The notes beneath the pieces were generated by a model. The model saw only the letters and a list, made by a program, of their open reading frames with translations. It did not search any database and was not told the DNA's origin. Below, piece after piece: positions 1-8,028 of a stretch of 64,000 nt of DNA. Numbering within the stretch: the stretch's first letter is position 1; the number at the start of each line of letters is the position of its first letter. The position numbers were made by a program, and so were the translations under genes. Source of the DNA: Caulobacter sp. X (lineage in GTDB: Bacteria; Pseudomonadota; Alphaproteobacteria; Caulobacterales; Caulobacteraceae); contig NZ_PEGF01000002.1 in the NCBI RefSeq assembly GCF_002742635.1, forward strand, positions 1,860,001-1,924,000, given 5' to 3'.

Positions 1-393
1 GCGGCTGTAGTTCACGCAACGAATGCGCTCGTAGAGGCGCTCGCCCCACAGGAAGCGCTTGCGCTCGATGTGCAGCACGCCGGGCGGCCCCATCGGACCG
101 CCGGGATAGGGCAGGGCCTGGTTGGTGGCGTTGCAGGTAAAGAAGACGTTGTCGTGAGCGACCGCGGCCGACAGCAGGGACGGCGCGTGGCCGCCCAGCG
201 TCAGGCGATAGAAGGACAGGATCCGCGTGTCGTTGTGGAAAAGGCCGTCGCCCTGTCCGGCGATGTCGCCGAACTGGTCGGCGACGATGAAGGTGTCCTT
301 GTCCTTCAGGGCATAGAGATTCTGCGGCGCACGGACTTCCGCCGTCACACCGTAATCGACCGGCGCCTCGATGGCCGGTGCGAGACTCTCCAT
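1..393 (-). CDS. Amylo-alpha-1,6-glucosidase (glycogen debranching type), N-terminal part
   Basis: Cut by the left window edge; 131 codons are visible, starting ATG at 393. The translation begins MESLAPAIEAP and carries NLYALKDKDTF, DQFGDI, DGLFHNDTRILS and YRLTLGG, the pattern of the N-terminal domain of bacterial amylo-alpha-1,6-glucosidases (GDE_N_bis type). The catalytic (alpha/alpha)6 barrel would lie outside the window. A strong Shine-Dalgarno, AAGGAGGGG, lies just before the start and the upstream glycosyltransferase ends 15 nt away, so the two form an operon. Function is inferred to be debranching or trimming of an alpha-glucan or related sugar store; the exact substrate cannot be told from this end. 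Confidence 0.8.
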   Translation of the reverse strand, partial: MESLAPAIEAPVDYGVTAEVRAPQNLYALKDKDTFIVADQFGDIAGQGDGLFHNDTRILSFYRLTLGGHAPSLLSAAVAHDNVFFTCNATNQALPYPGGPMGPPGVLHIERKRFLWGERLYERIRCVNYSR

Positions 394-408
394 GGCCCCT
401 CCTTCATG

Positions 409-1482
409 TCATGCGCTCGCGGCGAGCTCGACCAAGGACGGGTAGACAGCGGCGCCGTCGCGCAGCTGTTCGTAGAGCGCCACGTAACGTCGAGCCATCG
501 CCTCGGACGAGAACCGATGTTCGAAACGCTGCCGCACCGCTTTTCGATCCAAGCTTTCGACCTGTTTGATCGCTTCGAGCGCCTGGTCGTCGTCATCGAC
601 GATGAAGCCCGTGACGCCGTGATCGATCACCTCGGGCACCGAGCCGCAAGCGTAGGCGACCACGGGCGTGCCGCAGGCCATGGCCTCGATCATCACCAGG
701 CCGAAGGGTTCGGGCCAGTCGATCGGGAAGAGCAGGGCGTCCGCGCCGCCCAGGAAGGCCGACTTCTCGCTGTCGCCGATCTCGCCGACGAACTCGATCA
801 GCGGCTCGCCCAGGATCATCGGGGCGATCTTGTCCTCGAAATAGGCGCGGTCGGCGGCGTCGACCTTGGCGGCGATCTTCAGGCGCTTGCCCAGCCGTTT
901 GGCCAGCATGATCGCCCGGTCGGGCCGTTTCTCCGGCGAGATGCGGCCCAGGAAGGCCAGGTAGCCGTCGCTCTTTTCGGAGAAGCGATAGATGTCGGCG
1001 TTCATGCCGTGGTGCACCGTGCCGGCCCAGTTGGCGAACGACAGGGGGCGGCGCTGGTCGTCGCTGATCGAGACCAGCGGGAACTGCGGCCAGCGCTTGT
1101 ACACGGCCGGCAGGTCTTTCAGGTCCAGGCGACCGTGCAGCGTGGTCAGGGTGTTCTGGGCCTGATCCGCGAAGAACGGAAAGTGGATCATGTCGGTGTG
1201 GAAGTGGATGACGTCGAACTCGCTCGCCATCGCGCGAACCTCGGCGAGCTGCGCCATGTGCGCCGCCAAGTCCGACTTCAGCGGCGCGGGGTCCAGTCTG
1301 ATCGCCTGATCGCGCACCGCGACCAGCTTGGCCTTGGTCTGGGCTTCGGCGCTGGCGAACAGGGTGACGTCGTGACCAAGATCGACCAGGGCGTCGGTCA
1401 GGTGAGCGACGACGCGCTCGGTGCCGCCGTACAGGCGCGGCGGAACGGCCTCGTAGAGGGGCGTGATCTGGGCGATCTTCAT
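409..1482 (-). CDS. Glycosyltransferase family 4 (GT-B)
   Basis: 357-residue GT-B enzyme, expected to transfer a sugar from a nucleotide-sugar donor in the cytoplasm. The N-terminus MKIAQITPLYEAVPPRLYGG followed by TERVVAHLTDAL is the classic acceptor-domain opening of GT4 enzymes, and EPFGLVMIEAMACGTPVVAY near residues 258-277 is the E-x7-E donor-site motif. SPEKRPDRAI marks the start of the C-terminal Rossmann domain. It is the first gene of a two-gene operon with the debranching-type glucosidase, suggesting a role in making or remodelling a glucan or osmolyte rather than in lipopolysaccharide. The acceptor is not identifiable. Confidence 0.85.
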   Translation of the reverse strand: MKIAQITPLYEAVPPRLYGGTERVVAHLTDALVDLGHDVTLFASAEAQTKAKLVAVRDQAIRLDPAPLKSDLAAHMAQLAEVRAMASEFDVIHFHTDMIHFPFFADQAQNTLTTLHGRLDLKDLPAVYKRWPQFPLVSISDDQRRPLSFANWAGTVHHGMNADIYRFSEKSDGYLAFLGRISPEKRPDRAIMLAKRLGKRLKIAAKVDAADRAYFEDKIAPMILGEPLIEFVGEIGDSEKSAFLGGADALLFPIDWPEPFGLVMIEAMACGTPVVAYACGSVPEVIDHGVTGFIVDDDDQALEAIKQVESLDRKAVRQRFEHRFSSEAMARRYVALYEQLRDGAAVYPSLVELAASA

Positions 1483-1595
1483 GCGGCGGACCTTGGGGCG
1501 AGGAACTGGGAGCGGTGCTGGACCGCACCAACTGAGTTCCGAAACGCGCCTTTTGTTCCGCCTGTTCGCCTTTGTATGGCCTTGCCGCGCCGCGC

Positions 1596-1793
1596 CTACT
1601 GAGCCGAGGTGTGACGCGTCATGCGCGCCAAGCGTTCCTCGCGTTCAAGACGTTCACGCTCCAGGCGCAGGTCTCGCCTATGCCGCCGCCAGCGACCATA
1701 GGCCTTTCGCGCCGCGGTGTTCATGCGCGGCAGGAAATAGATCACCACAAGCGCTGCGATCGCTCCGACGACCACGACATTCGCGTTAAGCAT
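1596..1793 (-). CDS. Small single-pass membrane protein, hypothetical
   Basis: 65 residues: an N-terminal hydrophobic helix (about residues 5-21, VVVVGAIAALVVIYFL) followed by a very basic, coiled-coil-like tail rich in Arg and Glu (LRLERERLEREERLARM). A GAGG ribosome site lies upstream of the ATG. The gene is isolated, with about 110 nt to the glycosyltransferase start and about 290 nt to the divergent pcm-like gene. I do not recognise a family. The architecture (N-in or N-out anchor plus charged helix) would suit a small membrane-associated adaptor, but this is only inference. Coding status is supported by composition and ribosome site alone. Confidence 0.5.
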   Translation of the reverse strand: MLNANVVVVGAIAALVVIYFLPRMNTAARKAYGRWRRHRRDLRLERERLEREERLARMTRHTSAQ

Positions 1794-2086
1794 GGCAACA
1801 ACCTCACGAAGCCGAAATGTTCGGGCTTCCCCCCTAAGGTGAGCACCAACGGTAGAGCTATCTTTACCATAAATCCGCGGCGATCAATCGCGCTCGCGTG
1901 ACAAGGGACACCGAGCGCCCCAAACGGCGTTGTTTTGCTCTTTCCTTGATCCTCGCGGGTCTGGTTGGCGCTTTTAAGGCCTCCGCCAACGGCGTTTAAA
2001 CCCATTCGCGCCAAGCGATCGCATTGCGTTCAGGCGATCGGCGGACCTATAAGCCTGCTCGAAAGTCCAGTCCTTCGAGGGATTCC

Positions 2087-2659
2087 ATGAGCACCGACTT
2101 CGCCGCCGCGCGGCTGAACATGGTCGAGAGCCAGATTCGCACCGCCGACGTCACCGACCTGCCGCTGCAGGACGCCCTGCGGGTGACGCCGCGCGAGGCG
2201 GTGGTCCCCGCCGCGAAGGCCTATCTGGCCTATGCCGACGCCGACATCGAATACGCGCCGGGCCGCTGGCTGCTGCGTCCGCGCGAAGTGGGCAAGCTGC
2301 TGCAGAACCTGAAGCCGCGCGAAGGCGAGAAGGCCCTGGCGATCGCCGCGCCCTACGCCGCCGCCGTGCTGGAGAATATGGGTCTCTCGGTCACGCGCCT
2401 GGAAGGCGACGACCTGAAGGCCGTGCCGGGCGGCGACTACGACGTCATCATTTGCGAAGGCGCCGTCGCCGTCGCGCCGAAGAGCTGGCAGGACGCCCTG
2501 GCCGTCGGCGGCCGCCTCGGCGTCATCGAGCGCACCGGCCCGGTCGGCCGCGCCGTCATCTACGTGCGCGCCGAGGACGGCGTGGGTCGTCGTCAGGCCT
2601 TTGACGCCTCGCCGCCGATCCTGGCGGGCTTCGAGGTCGAGGTCGGCTTCAGCTTCTAA
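2087..2659 (+). CDS. Protein-L-isoaspartate O-methyltransferase family protein
   Basis: 190 residues, MSTDFAAARLNMVESQIRTA onward. The NMVESQIR-TADVTD opening and the truncated Rossmann core (EKALAIAAPYAAAVLENMG, DYDVIICEGAV) match the Pcm family, which methylates isoaspartyl residues to start their repair using SAM. The usual glycine-rich SAM loop (GxGxG) is degenerate here, so activity is uncertain; alphaproteobacterial homologues of this shape are common upstream of tolC. The frame is open upstream to 2024, but ATG 2087 is preferred because GAGGGA sits 4-10 nt before it and the family starts here. The tolC-like gene follows after 125 nt. Confidence 0.75.
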   Translation: MSTDFAAARLNMVESQIRTADVTDLPLQDALRVTPREAVVPAAKAYLAYADADIEYAPGRWLLRPREVGKLLQNLKPREGEKALAIAAPYAAAVLENMGLSVTRLEGDDLKAVPGGDYDVIICEGAVAVAPKSWQDALAVGGRLGVIERTGPVGRAVIYVRAEDGVGRRQAFDASPPILAGFEVEVGFSF

Positions 2660-2784
2660 GCTTTCGCGTGGGCGGGCGTCGCAGCGTCCGCGTGAAAAAA
2701 GCTTAACTAGCGACGGCTGGCGGTCCGACTTACACGCCTCATAGTGTGGTACGCGAGCTTCGCGTGATTGGGGATAGAACCTAG

Positions 2785-4227
2785 ATGTCGAACCGTCGAC
2801 GGGCCGGATTGCTGGCCGCCGCTTGCAGCGCCGGCCTGATGGCGGGCGTGTTTTCCGCCGCTCACGCCGAAACCCTGGCCGACGCCATCGCTCTGGCCTA
2901 CCAGACCAACCCGACCCTGCAGCAGCAGCGGGCCAGCACCCGCATCACGGACGAGGGCGTGGTTCAGGCCAAGACCGGCTTCCGCCCAACGGTCGGCGGC
3001 GAGCTGGACGTGACCGGTTCGAAGACCAGCCCGGACACGGGCGCGGACGTGAAGGCCTCGGGCAGCAGCGCGACGCTGTCGATCAGCCAGCCGCTTTATA
3101 CGGGCGGTCGCGCCAGCGCCAACCTCAGCGCCGCCGAGGCCGACGTGCTGGCCGCGCGGGAGAACCTGCGCTCGGTCGAGCAGAGCGTGCTGGTCAATGT
3201 CGTCCAGGCCTATGTCGACGTCCGCCGCGACCAGGAGCGCCTGCGCATCGCCAAGGAGAACGTCGCGGTCCTGCAGCGCCAGCTCGATGAATCCAACGCC
3301 CGCTTCGACGTGGGCGAGATCACCCGCACCGACGTCGCCCAGTCGCAGGCCCGCCTGGCCGCCGCCAAGGCCGGCCTGTCGTCGGCCCAGGCCCAGCTGG
3401 AAGTCAGCCGCGCGGCCTACGCCGCCGTGGTCGGCCAGACGCCGGGCGAACTGGCGCCGGAGCCGAGCCTCGCGACTCTGTTGCCCGCCTCGGTCGATCA
3501 GGCCTTCGAAGCCGCCCAGACCGCCAATCCCGGCGTGACCTCGGCCCGCTACAGCGAAGAGGCCGCCGCCGCGCGCGTCGCCGTCGCCAAGGCCGGCTAT
3601 CGTCCGACCGTCTCGGCCCGCGCCTCGCTGGGCTACGCCGCCGACAAGCGCTCGGGCGTCGGCAGCCAGTTCGACGACTATGACCGCACGGTCTCGGGCG
3701 CGATCACGGCGTCGATCCCGATCTTCACGGGCGGCCTGACGACCTCGCAGGTGCGCGCCGCCACCGAGCGCGAGAACGCCGCCCGCAGCGCCACCGAGAG
3801 CGCCAAGCGCACCGCGATCCAGCAGGTCTCCAACGCCTGGAGCAACCTCCTGGCCTCGCGCGCCAACCTGATTTCGAACGAAGAGCAGGTCCGCGCCACG
3901 CGGATCGCCTTCGAAGGCGTGCGCCAGGAGCAGCAGGTTGGTCTGCGCACGACGCTGGACGTTCTGAACGCCCAGCTCGAACTGTCGAACGCCGAGCTGG
4001 CCCTGGTCGGCGCGCGTCGCGACGAATATGTCGCCAGCGCCGTGGTCCTGCAGGCCATGGGGCAGCTGGGCGTCAACAAGCTGTCGGCGAGCACGACGGC
4101 CTATGATCCGAAGACCTCGTACAACCGCGTGACGCACAGCGTCGGCTGGGTTCCGTGGGAGCCGGTGGTGCAAGCCGTCGACAAGGTGGGCGCGCCGTCG
4201 GCAAAAGCTCAAAGTGGGGCGAAATAG
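2785..4227 (+). CDS. rsaFb: TolC-family outer-membrane efflux/type I secretion channel (RsaF-like)
   Basis: 480 residues. A signal peptide ending AHA before ETLADAIALAYQTNPTLQQQ is followed by two tandem outer-membrane-efflux repeats, each with the alternating helices and strands of the TolC trimer (first SATLSISQPLYTGGRASANL, second AITASIPIFTGGLTTSQV). Trimers form an outer-membrane and periplasmic tunnel for type I secretion or drug efflux. In C. crescentus the homologue immediately upstream of popZ is, from memory, RsaFb, one of two channels that export the S-layer protein RsaA; the symbol rests on that synteny. No ABC transporter or membrane-fusion gene is next to it, consistent with a shared, stand-alone channel. 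Confidence 0.85.
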   Translation: MSNRRRAGLLAAACSAGLMAGVFSAAHAETLADAIALAYQTNPTLQQQRASTRITDEGVVQAKTGFRPTVGGELDVTGSKTSPDTGADVKASGSSATLSISQPLYTGGRASANLSAAEADVLAARENLRSVEQSVLVNVVQAYVDVRRDQERLRIAKENVAVLQRQLDESNARFDVGEITRTDVAQSQARLAAAKAGLSSAQAQLEVSRAAYAAVVGQTPGELAPEPSLATLLPASVDQAFEAAQTANPGVTSARYSEEAAAARVAVAKAGYRPTVSARASLGYAADKRSGVGSQFDDYDRTVSGAITASIPIFTGGLTTSQVRAATERENAARSATESAKRTAIQQVSNAWSNLLASRANLISNEEQVRATRIAFEGVRQEQQVGLRTTLDVLNAQLELSNAELALVGARRDEYVASAVVLQAMGQLGVNKLSASTTAYDPKTSYNRVTHSVGWVPWEPVVQAVDKVGAPSAKAQSGAK

Positions 4228-4266
4228 ACACGGCCGGCCCGCGTCGTTTCAGCCCACAGCTTATCC

Positions 4267-4280
4267 TTAAGCTTGCTTAA
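4267..4280 (+). promoter_or_regulatory. Possible CtrA-like half-site pair upstream of popZ
   Basis: TTAA-N6-TTAA lies about 80-95 nt before the popZ ATG. The CtrA consensus is TTAA-N7-TTAA, so the spacing is one base short. A GATTC (GANTC, the CcrM methylation sequence) also lies near 4329. These are suggestive of cell-cycle control but short motifs occur by chance. Confidence 0.25.
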
Positions 4281-4360
4281 CCTGCTCAAGTCTGCACCAT
4301 CGCGGTTTAACGCGCCGCAACGCGCGTACAGATTCGTATTTCTTACGACGGCCCCCGCAC

Positions 4361-4930
4361 ATGTCCGATCAGAGCTCTCAAGAACCTACGATGGAGGAAA
4401 TCCTCGCCTCCATCCGGCGCATCATCTCCGAAGATGACGCGCCGGCGGAGCCTGCGGCCGAGGAGGCCCCCGCGCCCGAACCGGAGCCGGAGCCTCTGCT
4501 GGAGTCCGAGCCGGAAGTCGGTATGGATTTCGCGGCCGGAAGCGATGGCGAAGACGTTCTTGAACTGACCGATCCGATCGAGCCCGAGGCCGAGTTCGGC
4601 GCCGAGCCGCCGCTTGAGACGGTCGGCGACATCGACGTCTATTCGCCGCCCCCGCCGGAGCCTGAACCGACCCCGTCCGCGGCGCCGACGTTCAACCGCG
4701 ATGAGGCCGCTGACAATCTCGTTGGCGAGACGGCCGCTTCGGCCGCCGCCTCGGCGTTCGGCAGCCTGAGCTCGGCCCTGCTGATGCCCAAGGACGGCCG
4801 CACGCTGGAGGACGTCGTACGCGAGTTGCTGCGTCCGCTGCTCAAGGAGTGGCTGGACCAGAACCTGCCGCGCATCGTCGAGACCAAGGTCGAGGAAGAA
4901 GTCCAGCGCATCGCTCGCGGTCGCCCCTAG
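4361..4930 (+). CDS. popZ: Polar organizing protein PopZ
   Basis: 189 residues; the cell-pole hub protein that self-assembles into a microdomain and captures ParB, the centromere and many cell-cycle regulators. Layout: N-terminal client-binding helix (EPTMEEILASIRRIISEDDA, residues 7-26), a long proline/acid-rich disordered linker (about 27-115), and C-terminal oligomerization helices (ALLMPKDGRTLEDVVRELLR then PLLKEWLDQNLPRIVETKVE). The terminal parts look the same as C. crescentus PopZ as I remember it (177 residues), while the linker is longer and different. Flanked by the TolC-like gene and valS as in C. crescentus. No strong Shine-Dalgarno precedes the ATG. Confidence 0.95.
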   Translation: MSDQSSQEPTMEEILASIRRIISEDDAPAEPAAEEAPAPEPEPEPLLESEPEVGMDFAAGSDGEDVLELTDPIEPEAEFGAEPPLETVGDIDVYSPPPPEPEPTPSAAPTFNRDEAADNLVGETAASAAASAFGSLSSALLMPKDGRTLEDVVRELLRPLLKEWLDQNLPRIVETKVEEEVQRIARGRP

Positions 4931-4953
4931 ACGTCTTCCGAACTCCGAAAATC

Positions 4954-4985
4954 AAGGCGGTCGCCGCGGCGGCCGCCTTTTTCGT
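4954..4985 (+). terminator. Intrinsic terminator after popZ
   Basis: A 7-bp stem AAGGCGG/CCGCCTT around a GC-rich 12-nt loop, followed by a run of T, 24 nt after the popZ stop codon. It should separate popZ from valS. Confidence 0.7.
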
Positions 4986-5056
4986 TGCGAAATACCCCAC
5001 AAATCCAGGCCCCGCCGGTTCCCCGCGCGGGCCGCAGATGGCATATCCCCACCGCC

Positions 5057-7780
5057 ATGCTCGAAAAGACCTTCGATCCCAAATCCGTCGAACCCCGCCT
5101 GTACGCCGCCTGGGAGGCCTCCGGGGCCTTCAAGCCCAGCGAGGATCCGAACGCCGAGCCGTTCGTCATCGTGATCCCGCCGCCGAACGTGACGGGGTCC
5201 TTGCACATCGGCCACGCGCTGAACAACACGCTGCAGGACGTGCTGACACGCTTCCACCGCATGCGCGGCAAGGCCGCCCTGTGGCTGCCGGGCACCGACC
5301 ACGCGGGCATCGCCACGCAAATGGTTGTCGAGCGTCAGCTGGCCGCCGCCGGCAATATCGGCCGCCGCGACATGGGCCGCGACGCCTTCGTCGAGAAGGT
5401 CTGGGAATGGAAGGCCGAGAGCGGCGGGGCCATCACCAACCAGCTGCGTCGGCTTGGCGCGTCATGTGACTGGTCGCGCGAGCGCTTCACCCTGGATGAG
5501 GGCCTGTCGGCCGCTGTCCGCAAGGTGTTCGTCCAGCTCTACAAGCAGAACCTGCTTTATCGCGACAAGCGCCTGGTCAACTGGGACCCGCAGTTCCAGA
5601 CCGCCATCTCCGACCTCGAGGTCGAGCAGAAGGAGGTCGACGGCGCCTATTGGCACTTCGCCTATCCGCTGGCCGACGGCGTCACCTACCAGCACCCGAT
5701 CGCCTTCGATGAGGACGGCAAGCCGACCGAATACGAGACCCGCGACTACATCGTCGTGGCGACCACGCGTCCCGAGACGATGCTGGGCGACACCGGCGTC
5801 GCGGTTCACCCTGATGACGAGCGCTACAAGGGCCTGGTCGGCAAGTTCGTGACGCTGCCGATCGTCGGCCGCCGCATCCCGATCGTGGCCGACGACTACG
5901 CCGACCCGACCAAGGGCTCGGGCGCGGTGAAGATCACGCCCGCCCACGACTTCAACGACTTTGGCGTCGGCAAGCGCGCGGGCCTCGAAGCCATCAACAT
6001 CCTGACGGTCGAGGCCAAGCTGAACGAGAACGTTCCGGCCGAGTACGTCGGCATGGACCGCTTCGTCGCGCGCAAGGCCATCGTCGCCCGCGCCGAGCAG
6101 GAGGGCTGGCTGAAGGAGATCGAGAAGACCAAGCACATGGTCCCGCACGGCGACCGTTCGGGCGTGGTCATCGAGCCCTTCCTGACCGACCAGTGGTACG
6201 TCGACGCCAAGACCCTGGCCCAGCCGGCGCTGAAGGCGGTCGAGAGCGGCGAGACGGTCTTCGAGCCCAAGCACTGGGAAAAGACCTACTTCGAATGGCT
6301 GCGCAACATCGAGCCGTGGTGCGTCTCGCGCCAGCTCTGGTGGGGCCATCGCATCCCGGCGTGGTTCGGTCCGGAAGGCTCGATCTTCGTCGAGGAGACC
6401 GAGGAAGCCGCCTACGCCGCCGCCCGCGCCCAGTACGGCAATGACGTCGTCCTGACCCAGGACGAAGACGTCCTCGACACGTGGTTCAGCTCGGCCCTGT
6501 GGCCGTTCTCGACCCTGGGCTGGCCCGAGAAGACCGCCGACCTCGCCAAGTTCTACCCGACCAGCACCCTGGTGACGGGCTTCGACATCATCTTCTTCTG
6601 GGTCGCCCGGATGATGATGATGGGCATCCACTTCATGGGCGAAGCCCCGTTCAAGCAGGTGTTCATCAACGCCCTCGTCCGTGACGAGAAGGGAGCCAAG
6701 ATGAGCAAGTCCAAGGGCAACGTGATGGATCCGCTGATCCTGATCGACGAACTGGGCTGCGACGCGGTGCGCTTCACCCTGACGGCGATGTCGGGCCAGG
6801 CGCGCGACATCAAGCTCTCCAAGCAGCGCATCGAAGGCTATCGCAACTTCGGCACCAAGCTGTGGAACGCCTCGCGCTTCGCCCAGATGAACGAGTGCGT
6901 CCGCGTCGAGGGCTTCGACCCGGCCACCGTCCAGCAGCCGATCAACAAATGGATCCGCGGCGAGACGGTCAAGACCGTGGCCGAAGTCACCAAGGCCCTG
7001 GAGGCCCCGTCATTCGACGAGGCGGCCGGGGCTCTGTACCGCTTCGTCTGGAACGTCTTCTGCGACTGGTACCTGGAGCTGGCCAAGCCGATCCTGAACG
7101 GCGACGACGCGGCGGCCAAGGCCGAGACCCGCGCCACCGCCGCCTGGGCGCTGGACGTGATCCTGAAGCTCTTGCACCCGGTGATGCCGTTCATCACCGA
7201 GGAGCTGTGGCAGAAGACCGCCGAGTTTGTCGGCCCGGCTCGTGACACCATGCTGATCTCGGCGAAGTGGCCCGAGCTGCCCGCCGACTGGATCGACGCG
7301 GAAGCCGAGGCCGAGATCGGCTGGCTGGTCGAGACCGTGGGCGAAATCCGCTCGATCCGCGCCGAGATGAACGTGCCGCCGTCCGCCAAGCCGGCGCTGA
7401 CCATTGTCGGCGCGGGTCCGGAGACCAAGGCCCGCCTGGCGCGCCATCGCGACCTGCTGCTGACGCTCGCGCGCCTCGACAGCGCCCGCGAGGCGGAAGC
7501 CGCCCCGGCCGGCTCGGTCCCGATCGTGATGGGCGAGGCCACCGGCGCCCTGGCCATCGCCGAGTTCATCGACCTGGCCGCCGAGAAGGCCCGCCTGACC
7601 AAGGAGATCGCCGGCCACGTCGGCGAGATCGAGAAGACCCAGAAGAAGCTCGGCAACCCCGACTTCCTGGCCCGCGCCAAGGAAGAGGTCGTCGAGGAGA
7701 ACCGCGAGCGCCTCGCCGAGGCGCAAGCCGCCAAGGCCAAGCTGGAAGCCGCGCTCAGCCGTCTGGAGTCGGTGGGCTAG
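5057..7780 (+). CDS. valS: Valyl-tRNA synthetase
   Basis: 907 residues; charges tRNA-Val with valine in the cytoplasm. Class I signatures are intact: PPPNVTGSLHIGHALN (HIGH at residues 50-53) and AKMSKSKGN (KMSKS at about 548-552). The editing CP1 domain (TTRPETMLGDTGVAVHPDD) and the C-terminal coiled-coil arm that grips the tRNA (EKARLTKEIAGHVGEIEKTQ) are present. The frame is open to 4985, but ATG 5057 gives the family N-terminus MLEKTFDPKSVEPRLYAAW; no Shine-Dalgarno is seen, so the message may have a very short leader. It follows the popZ terminator and stands alone. Confidence 0.98.
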   Translation: MLEKTFDPKSVEPRLYAAWEASGAFKPSEDPNAEPFVIVIPPPNVTGSLHIGHALNNTLQDVLTRFHRMRGKAALWLPGTDHAGIATQMVVERQLAAAGNIGRRDMGRDAFVEKVWEWKAESGGAITNQLRRLGASCDWSRERFTLDEGLSAAVRKVFVQLYKQNLLYRDKRLVNWDPQFQTAISDLEVEQKEVDGAYWHFAYPLADGVTYQHPIAFDEDGKPTEYETRDYIVVATTRPETMLGDTGVAVHPDDERYKGLVGKFVTLPIVGRRIPIVADDYADPTKGSGAVKITPAHDFNDFGVGKRAGLEAINILTVEAKLNENVPAEYVGMDRFVARKAIVARAEQEGWLKEIEKTKHMVPHGDRSGVVIEPFLTDQWYVDAKTLAQPALKAVESGETVFEPKHWEKTYFEWLRNIEPWCVSRQLWWGHRIPAWFGPEGSIFVEETEEAAYAAARAQYGNDVVLTQDEDVLDTWFSSALWPFSTLGWPEKTADLAKFYPTSTLVTGFDIIFFWVARMMMMGIHFMGEAPFKQVFINALVRDEKGAKMSKSKGNVMDPLILIDELGCDAVRFTLTAMSGQARDIKLSKQRIEGYRNFGTKLWNASRFAQMNECVRVEGFDPATVQQPINKWIRGETVKTVAEVTKALEAPSFDEAAGALYRFVWNVFCDWYLELAKPILNGDDAAAKAETRATAAWALDVILKLLHPVMPFITEELWQKTAEFVGPARDTMLISAKWPELPADWIDAEAEAEIGWLVETVGEIRSIRAEMNVPPSAKPALTIVGAGPETKARLARHRDLLLTLARLDSAREAEAAPAGSVPIVMGEATGALAIAEFIDLAAEKARLTKEIAGHVGEIEKTQKKLGNPDFLARAKEEVVEENRERLAEAQAAKAKLEAALSRLESVG

Positions 7781-7784
7781 GGGG

Positions 7785-7914
7785 TAAGTTGCTCCCCCGC
7801 GCTGCGGGGGAGCTGTCACGAAGTGACTGAGGGGGCGTACCGGAAGTCGGCGGCGCTGGCCCCCTCCGGCCCTCTGGGCCACCTCCCCCGCGCTGCGGGG
7901 GAGGATCTAACTTA
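7785..7914. repeat. Composite palindromic intergenic repeat (MITE-like)
   Basis: Two identical 21-nt hairpins, CTCCCCCGC-GCT-GCGGGGGAG, at 7792-7812 and 7883-7903, flank a small hairpin GTCAC-GAA-GTGAC (7815-7827) and a longer-range pair GAGGGGGC / GCCCCCTC (around 7829-7836 and 7859-7866). The outer ends are short inverted repeats TAAGTT / AACTTA. The whole 130-bp block can fold into one multi-branched structure and lies between valS and the acyl-CoA ligase gene. Similar GTCACGAAGTGAC/CTCCCCCGC elements are, from memory, scattered between genes in Caulobacter relatives. Confidence 0.8.
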
Positions 7915-8028
7915 TCAATGATCCCCTAGCGTCAAACGTACGTTTGCATCCGGCTTCCGGCTGTGCTCTCTGGGCGGGAAACGCGCTCGATCGACAAGGG
8001 CGCGACCTACCGGGAGAGAGTAAGCATC

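Noticed and set aside
4228..4360. Certain CtrA binding site for popZ
   Set aside because: Spacing between TTAA half-sites is 6, not the required 7; kept only as a low-confidence site.
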